A stretch of DNA of 64,000 nt from Aquarana catesbeiana (lineage: Eukaryota; Chordata; Amphibia; Anura; Ranidae). The notes beneath the pieces were generated by a model, which had not been told where the DNA came from, made no database searches, and worked only from the letters and a program-made list of their open reading frames with translations. The stretch's first letter is position 1. Each line of letters starts with the position of its first letter. The translations under genes were made by a program, and so were the position numbers. Of this stretch, positions 58,119 to 64,000 are shown in pieces. Where the stretch lies: NCBI RefSeq assembly GCF_042186555.1, contig NC_133327.1, forward strand, positions 331,460,495 to 331,524,494, written 5' to 3'.

Positions 58119-58469
58119 TCAAAAAATATGCAGCCATACATAGATTACCCTAAGCTGGTGTGTCAGACACTCACCTGGTGGGGAGCCCATGTCGCCCACC
58201 TCTCCTTCCTCCTCATCCTCAGTGGGGCTTGGGCTGATTTCCCAATTATGTTGTTTCGGTTGGGGGGGACTGGGTTCATCTTGGCTGAGTCTTTTTTCCC
58301 CTATTAGCACACAGATATTTTTCCCCTACTTAGCACACAGATATTTTAGTACATAGTAATCTTCAAACATTGTAGTGAAGTGGTGTACAAATTGTCTGTT
58401 TGTGTAGAGTTCCTAGTTTAATACATTTTTAATTTTATAAAGACATATCTAGATAGATATCTCTCTCTA

Positions 58470-58532
<63 letters not shown>

Positions 58533-58978
58533 GAATATCAATAGATATACAAATATATATATATATTTAAATATATGTAGATGTGTGTGTATATATATCT
58601 ATAGATAGATAGATATATCTCTAGATATATATCTCTATAGATATATATATATATATATATATCTATAGAGATATAGATAGATAGATAGATAGATAGAGAT
58701 ATATCTATATCTAAATATATCGATATCTATATCTATATCTATATCTATCTATATATATATATATATATATATCTATAGGTCGGACCATCTTCTCTGAATC
58801 TGATCTTTCGAGGGCCGTACCCCAAAAGAAAGATGTAATGTCTTCACCACCTTCGCCATTATTTTGGCTTTTCTAAAATTAGACCGGGCGTACGGTCCAT
58901 ACTTCCCATCATAGTCATTATTTTTCCGAATTGCCACCATTTCCACCATCTCTTTAAAGGACATATTGGAGGCCTTAA
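58119..58978 (-). pseudogene. Harbinger Myb-like accessory gene, second copy
   Basis: From 58978 downward the frame gives KASNMSFKEMVEMV, NDYDGKYGPYARSNFRKAKI and VVKTLHLSFGVRPSKDQ, then RRWSDL. This is a Myb/SANT-like DNA-binding domain with its last Trp. The exon then runs straight into an (ATAG)n tract and stops. A downstream exon (about 58305 to 58175) encodes QDEPSPPQPKQHNWEISPSP, an acidic EDEEEGEVG and DMGSPPG, with donor GTGAGT. Exon end and following intron match 33700-33790. Upstream, the coding sequence continues beyond 61477 across a TTAA insertion (SGKPRF ahead of KASNM). Confidence 0.75.
58441..58780. repeat. (TATC)n/(ATAG)n compound microsatellite
   Basis: Tetranucleotide and dinucleotide runs forming self-complementary TATC and ATAG arms. 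It interrupts the Myb-like exon directly after the WSDL codons. Confidence 0.95.
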
Positions 58979-61473
58979 CCCTTTCATGACTAAGCCTATT
59001 TTTGAAATTTGGTGTTTACAAGTTAAAATCCATATTTTTTGCTAGAAAATTACTTAGAACCCCCAAACATTATATATATTTTTTTAGCAGAGAATCTAGA
59101 GAATAAAATGGAGATTGTTGCAATATTTTATATCACACGGTATTTGTGCAGCGGTGTTTTAAACGCAAATTTTTGGAAAAGGGACACTTCCATGAATTTT
59201 AAAAAATCCAAACAGTAAAGTTACCCCAATTTTTTTGTATAATGTGAAAGATGATGTTACGCCGAGTAAATAGATACCAAACATGTCAGGCTTTATAATT
59301 GCACGCACTCGTGGAATGGCGACAAACTATGGTAGCTATGAATTTCCATAGGCAACGCTTTAAATTTTTTTTGACGGTTACCAGGTTAGAGTTACAGAGG
59401 AGGTCTAGGGCTAGGATTATTGCTCTCGCTCTGACGATCGCGGCGATACCTCACATGTGTTATTTGAACACTGTTTACATATGCGTGTGCGACTTCCGTA
59501 TTTTTTTTTTAATATTTATTTTATTTATTTTTATACTTAAAAATTGTGTTTAACCACTTCCCTACCCGCCCATAGTCATATGACGTCCCCAGATGGGATC
59601 TCCCATCCTGGGTGGACGTCATATGACGTCCTGGGATTCCCGGGCGTCTAGGGGGCGCGCGCGCGCCGCCGGGAGCGCGCGCCCGCCGCGTTCCTCGGGA
59701 CCCGGTGCGTGTGCCCGGCGGCCGTGATGTCCGCCGGGCACCCGCGATTGCCCGTTAACCGGGCCGGCATGTGGATCTGTGTGTGTAAACACACAGATCC
59801 ACATCCTGTCAGCTCTGAGGAGAGCGATCTGTGTTCCCAGAACGGAGGAACACAGATCGGTCTCCTCCCCTAGTGCGTCCCCTCCCCCTTCAGTTAGTAA
59901 TCACTCCCTAGGAAACACATTAACCCCTCCCCGCCCCCTAGTGGTTAACCCCTTCACTGCCTGTCACATTTACACAGTAATCAATGCAATTTTCTAGCAT
60001 TGATCGCTGTATAAATGTGATTGGTCCCAAAAATGTGTCAAAAGTGTCCGATGTGTCCGCCATAATGTCGCAGTCACCAAAAAAAATCGCGATCGCCGCT
60101 AAAAAAATAAAAAAAATTTTTTTTTTTAAAAATGCCATAAATCTATCCCATATTTTGTAGACGCTATAACTTTTGCGCAAACCAATCAATATACGCTTAT
60201 TGCGATTTTTTTAAACAAAAATATGTAGAAGAATACGTATCGGCCAAAACTGAGGAAAAAATGTGTTTTTTAAAAAAAAAATTGGGATATTTATTATAGC
60301 AAAAAGTAAAAAATATTGTGTTTTTTTCAAAATTGTCGCTCTTCTTTTGTTTATAGCGCAAAAAATAAAAACCGCAGAGGCGATCAAATACCACCAAAAA
60401 AAAGCTCTATTTGTGGTGAAGAAAGGACGTCAATTTTTTTTGGGTACAACGTCGCACGACCGCGCAATTGACGTTTAAAGTGCGACAGCGCTGAAAACTA
60501 AAAATTGGCCTGGGAAGGAAGGGGGTGAAATTGCCCTGTATTGAACCGGTTAAAAAAATATGTTTTTTTTTTACTTTTATTTCTGTCACAAGGAATGTAA
60601 ACATCCCTTGTGACAGTAATAGGTGGTGACAGGTACTCTTTATGGAGGGATCGGGGGTCTAAAAGACCTCCCATCCCTCCTTTACACTTCAAAGTATTCA
60701 GATCGCCTAAAACGGCGATTCTGAATACTGTGTATTTTTTTAATTCGGCGCCATTGGCAGCCGAGTAAACGGGGAAGTGACGTCATGACGTCGCTTCCGC
60801 GTTTACATTGAGAAGGCTGGAACAAAGCCGCCCACAGCTTCGTTCCAGCCCGCCTACAGCCGCCCGAGGCAGACGATAGGACACCGGGCCTCCCGATCGC
60901 ACGGTAGGCCCGGTAAGATTTATTTCTGTCACAAGGAATGTAAACATCCCTTGTGACAGTAATAGGTGGTGACAGGTACTCTTTATGGAGGGATCGGGGG
61001 TCTAAAAGACCTCCCATCCCTCCTTTACACTTCAAAGTATTCAGATCGCCGAAAACGGCGATTCTGAATACTGTGTATTTTTTTAATTCGGCGCCATTGG
61101 CAGCCGAGTAAACGGGGAAGTGACGTCATGACGTCGCTTCCGCGTTTACATTGAGAAGGCTGGAACAAAGCCGCCCACAGCTTCGTTCCAGCCCGCCTAC
61201 AGCCCCTGGAGGCAGATGATAGGACACCGGGCCTCCCGATCGCACGGGAGGCCCGGTAAGAGCGGCGGGAGGCGGCTGGAGGGGGGGATGTCCCCTCCCG
61301 CTCCTCCGGTATAACAGCCGAGCGGCTTTTAGCCGCATCGGTTGTTATATACGGGTAGCCGATCGCCCGCTCGAAACAACGGTACCGGGATGATGCCTGC
61401 AACTGCGGGCATCATCCCGGTATAACCCCTGAAAGCCAAGTATGCAGATGTGCGTACGGTCGGCGGGAAGGGG
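58979..61473. mobile_element. 2.5-kb TTAA-flanked insertion in Myb-like gene
   Basis: TTAA lies at 58975-58978 and 61474-61477. The ends read TTAACCCTTTC on the left and, reverse complemented, TTAACCCCTTCCC on the right. Removing it with one TTAA joins GKPRF to KASNMSF in the Myb-like frame, so the target was a TTTAAG codon pair. A second start of the same kind (TTAACCACTTCCC at 59550) suggests a nested copy. It contains a GC-rich zone (~59640-59770), a perfect 16-bp hairpin at 59769-59804 and a tandem duplication. Kolobok/T2-like by target. There is no credible transposase. Confidence 0.75.
60578..61263. repeat. 343-bp tandem duplication
   Basis: Two adjacent near-identical copies, 60578-60920 and 60921-61263. 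Both start around TTTCTGTCACAAGG and end GGCCCGGTAAGA. A handful of substitutions separate them (CCTAAAACGG against CCGAAAACGG; CCGCCCGAGG against CCCCTGGAGG). Each carries a GTATTCAGATCGCC/GGCGATTCTGAATAC hairpin. Mirror-strand frames of 117 and 125 aa are by-products. Confidence 0.93.
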
Positions 61474-61570
61474 TTAAATCTCGGCTTCCCAGATCATGAC
61501 GTTCCGGCCTCCGGGCTTTCGTCGCTACCTGAGGGGCGTCAGGGGCGTCGCCCGCCCCTGACGCCCCTGC

Positions 61571-61925
61571 GTCAGGGGCGGGCGATGCAGGCGGAGTTTC
61601 ACACATGCGCAGTGTATAAAGAGAGGTATTACACATGTGTCGTACGTACGTTCTGTGCGTAGAGTCAAGGGGCGGAGAATATGAGTTAAAATCGAATGTC
61701 AGGGTCGGGCGACGCAGGCGGAGTTTCACACATGTGCAGTGTATAAAGAGAGGTATTACGCATGTGTCGTACATACGTTCTGTGAGTAGAGTCAAGGGCG
61801 GGGTATATGCGTAAAGAAAAAGAACGTCAGGGGCGGGCCAAGTAGGCGGAGTATTACGCATGTGCAGTGTATAAAACTTTATTACGTATTGTGTCGTACG
61901 TACGTTCTGTGCGTAGATGATAGTG
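61571..61925 (+). promoter_or_regulatory. Three ~127-bp repeats with TATA boxes between divergent genes
   Basis: GTCAGGG(G/T)CGGGC starts at 61571, 61698 and 61826. Each unit has GGCGGAGT, CACATG(C/T)GCAGTGTATAAA and CGTACGTACGTTCTGTG(C/A)GTAG. The TATAAA words are at ~61614, 61742 and 61870, all pointing to the MADF gene on the plus strand. The block separates that gene from the Myb-like gene on the minus strand, so it may be a shared promoter region. Confidence 0.65.
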
Positions 61926-62095
61926 GACCGGGACGTTACAAAACGAAGGTAATTTTTAAATTTGAAATTTGGTCAAAACTTTGTAGTAAGCAGCCTATAT
62001 GGCTTGACAGATTGATGAGGCCTATGTAGGGATAAGATGATGAGGGTTTAGCAGAAACATAAGTGTTTTTTGTCTTGTGTCTTTATCTTTTACAG

Positions 62096-63441
62096 ACATT
62101 ATGAATGCCAAATTTAAAGAGCCTGAATTTTTGTCGGCTTTCATTGACAAATACAGAGAGATGAGGAATCTGTGGGAGGTCAAACACCCTCAATATTATC
62201 TGAAACATGTAAGGAAGTCAACGTTGGAGAGACTTCTGACATTTGTCCAGACGACCATCCCGGAAGCAACGATGGAGATGTTGTTAAAGAAAATTGGGAT
62301 CTTAAGGAACATGTATAAGAGGGAGCATAACAAGATCCAGGATTCCATGAGATCAGGAGCATCAGCAGATGATGTATATGTACCCAGGCTGTGTTACTAC
62401 AATAAACTATGGTTTCTTGATGACCAGACTGAAGCCAGGGCATCACTTTCAACCCTTCCCTCCACCCTTCCCTCCACCCTTCCATGCACTCTTCCATGCA
62501 CCCTTCCCTCCACCCCAGCAGAGGCTGATGAGGACCAAGCTGGGTCTTCCATCCTGGAAGAACCGGATGTGACCATCTGGAGTCAGGTATATTAATTTCA
62601 AAAATATTTACTGTCCTAATATTAATGATGTTAACTGGATGTTATAATTGATTAAAATAATTTTCTCCTAAAAATGATGTATACATATCAATTGACAGTA
62701 GTGGCCAAATATGTTTGTCACCTGCTTTAAAAAATGATGGTGTCTGATTTCTAGACTCTTTTATTAAGAGATGTATTCACATTGAATTTGCAAGTCATGA
62801 GAAGCAAATTGTGTGTCATTGATGAACCCCAAAAAAATAAATAAAACTATGTCCCTTTTTTATACACAGGATGAGGGCAGCCAGGAGGAACGTGGGGAAA
62901 GTGGCAGGCAGGAGGAGGCCGGGCCCATGGACAGCCTGGAGGAGCCCGGACCCAGTGTCATCCTGGAGGAGCCCGGACCCAGTGTCATCCTGGAGGAGGC
63001 CGGACCCAGTGTCAGACAGGAGGTGGCTGGGCCCAGTAGGAGCCTGACACAATCTCAAGTGCCTCCCCTTCATACAAAAAGGGCCAGGAAGGGGACGGTG
63101 ACACAGGAGGCATCCCTGCGCCTCATGCGAGAGGCCACCAATTTTTTGAGGAGCCCCTCCAAAGCTGAAGAGGCCTATGGGTGCTACTTAGCCAGCAGGC
63201 TGCTTCAAATGCAGTGGGGCCAACGCCTCATTTGCGAAAAACATTTGGCGGAAATGATCCACAAGGGGCTGAACGGCGAACTAACTGCCAATACACAAAT
63301 ACATAAGGCAGCCCCCCTCCTCCTCCTCCTCCTTCTCCTCCTGCCACAACTCAAACACCAGAGCCGCAGCCTCCAAAGAAGGCTGCAGGGAAGGGTGCAG
63401 GGCAGCTTGGAGGGAAGGCTGCAGGGAAGAGAAGAAAGTGA
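62096..63441 (+). pseudogene. MADF-domain accessory gene of Harbinger-type element
   Basis: A probable 5' intron (donor AAG/GTAATT near 61948, acceptor TTTTACAG at 62095) precedes the ATG at 62101. Exon 2 (to 62586) encodes MNAKFKEPEFLSAFIDKYRE, LWEVKHPQYY, KKIGILRNMYKREHNKIQD and YVPRLCYYNKLWFLDDQTEA, a MADF DNA-binding domain of ~100 residues, then STLPSTLPST repeats. CAG/GTATAT ends it in phase 0. Exon 3 starts at 62870 after TACACAG: DEGSQEERGE, EEPGPSVIL repeats, then a C-terminal helical block TQEASLRLMREATNFLRSP...YLASRLLQMQW. A one-base shift at ~63312 in a C run diverts the frame. The other frame gives TTQTPEPQPPKKAAGKGAG...KRRK and stop at 63441, a basic tail. Otherwise the gene looks well kept. 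Confidence 0.75.
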
Positions 63442-63603
63442 TGACCTGGGTTCAGTCTGGTCTGACAGAAGACACAGGCTGTTGTAGTACCACAGTCTGG
63501 GGACATCTATATCATCTGCTGCTGCTGTTGATCTCTGGGATTCCTGGACCAGATTGTGCTCCCTCTTATATGGACTCCTCAAGATCCCAATTTTCTTGTC
63601 CAC
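63442..63603 (-). pseudogene. Inverted partial MADF exon
   Basis: On the minus strand, KKIGILRSPYKREHNLVQES, then DDIDVPRLWYYNSLCLLSDQ and TEPRSSL, align with the second half of the MADF domain at 62293-62450 on the plus strand (roughly 80% identical DNA by eye). It starts abruptly at KKIGIL and runs head-on into the C-terminus of the plus gene. It is a fragment of a related, not identical, copy. Confidence 0.8.
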
Positions 63604-64000
63604 AGACTTTTTCCAGTGTTGACTCCCTCTTTATTTTCTTTTGACCATAAATAAATGGATATTTGAGTTTATGAAAAGACTTTATGTGTTTTAATTAACA
63701 TCATTGATTTAGACACAATGTCAAATTAACAAGGGACAACAATCTCCTTGAGGTTGCAAAAACACACACAAAAAAATAATGTTCTAGTGGTAACTTAAAA
63801 AAAAAAATATATATATATATACATAACCAAAAAAGGTTCTTTGTGTTAACTTTATATCAAAAAAAAAAATCACAATAAATAAAAAAATGGTTCTTTGTGG
63901 TAACTTAAAACAAACAAAATTAAAAACAAACAAGAATGAAAGAAAAAGGAAAATTTATTATTAAATACTTACCGTAATTTTCCTTTCCCGATGGACTTCA
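63604..64000. other. Downstream AT-rich region; possible new element end
   Basis: AATAAAT near 63650 could serve as polyadenylation signal for the MADF transcript. A/T-rich with TTCTTTGTG(T/G)TAACTT repeated at 63838 and 63892. The last ~30 bp (ATACTTACCGTAATTTTCCT) look like the terminal sequence of another frog DNA element entering the window, by recollection only. Confidence 0.4.

Noticed and set aside
60682..61402. Two homologous minus-strand frames of 117 and 125 aa
   Set aside because: They arise from the 343-bp tandem duplication inside a non-coding TTAA element and have no recognisable domain.

Overview
The window looks like nuclear DNA of an amphibian, most likely a ranid (true) frog. 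I base this on recognising its transposon families: BED-finger hAT elements with TAGGGATGAGC-type ends, Harbinger elements with TGCCCCG...CGGGGCA ends, CR1 and L2 LINEs, and TTAA-flanked T2-like elements. No database search was possible. I find no host protein gene, tRNA, rRNA or CRISPR. Essentially everything recognisable is mobile or tandemly repeated DNA, much of it nested.

Left part (1-10035). A hAT transposon on the minus strand is split. Its 5' end, 5'-UTR repeats, N-terminus and BED finger lie at 6446-10035, and its catalytic DxW segment at 94-408. Between them sits about 6 kb that carries a 25+19-bp minisatellite (832-6071), which is itself interrupted by a 1,456-bp hAT-like element with an 8-bp target duplication.

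Middle part (10036-24199). A CR1 LINE (minus) is cut by the hAT at 10035/10036 and split by a 7,075-bp Ty3/Gypsy LTR retrotransposon (11699-18773). The Gypsy copy has decayed gag, protease, RT and RNase H; its integrase is missing where a hAT end fragment now sits. A second CR1 (20983-24199) keeps a 7-bp target duplication. A Harbinger MITE lies between the two CR1 copies.

The stretch 24.5-30.2 kb is a run of non-autonomous DNA elements: two TTAA elements, a retro-inserted fragment with a 15-bp target duplication, two copies of a GGGGTTGATTTAC element, a Harbinger MITE and a palindrome.

Right part (30159-64000). A Harbinger-type element has a spliced but frameshifted HARBI1-like transposase (plus) and an opposing Myb-like accessory gene (minus). 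The Myb-like gene is interrupted at an intron/exon border by a 3.47-kb, nearly intact L2 LINE with a 2A-like motif and a 9-bp target duplication. Next comes a 20.8-kb higher-order tandem array (37341-58118), in which a 377-bp block alternates with runs of 1-15 copies of a TATATAAG-containing 67-bp subrepeat. Beyond it lie a second Myb-like gene copy split by a 2.5-kb TTAA insertion, a triplicated TATA-containing promoter region, and a divergent spliced MADF-domain gene (plus) that ends in an inverted MADF fragment.

The transposase, Myb-like and MADF genes are probably parts of one Harbinger-type system. The main unexplained structure is the 37-58 kb array, bracketed by two versions of the same Harbinger exon/intron.
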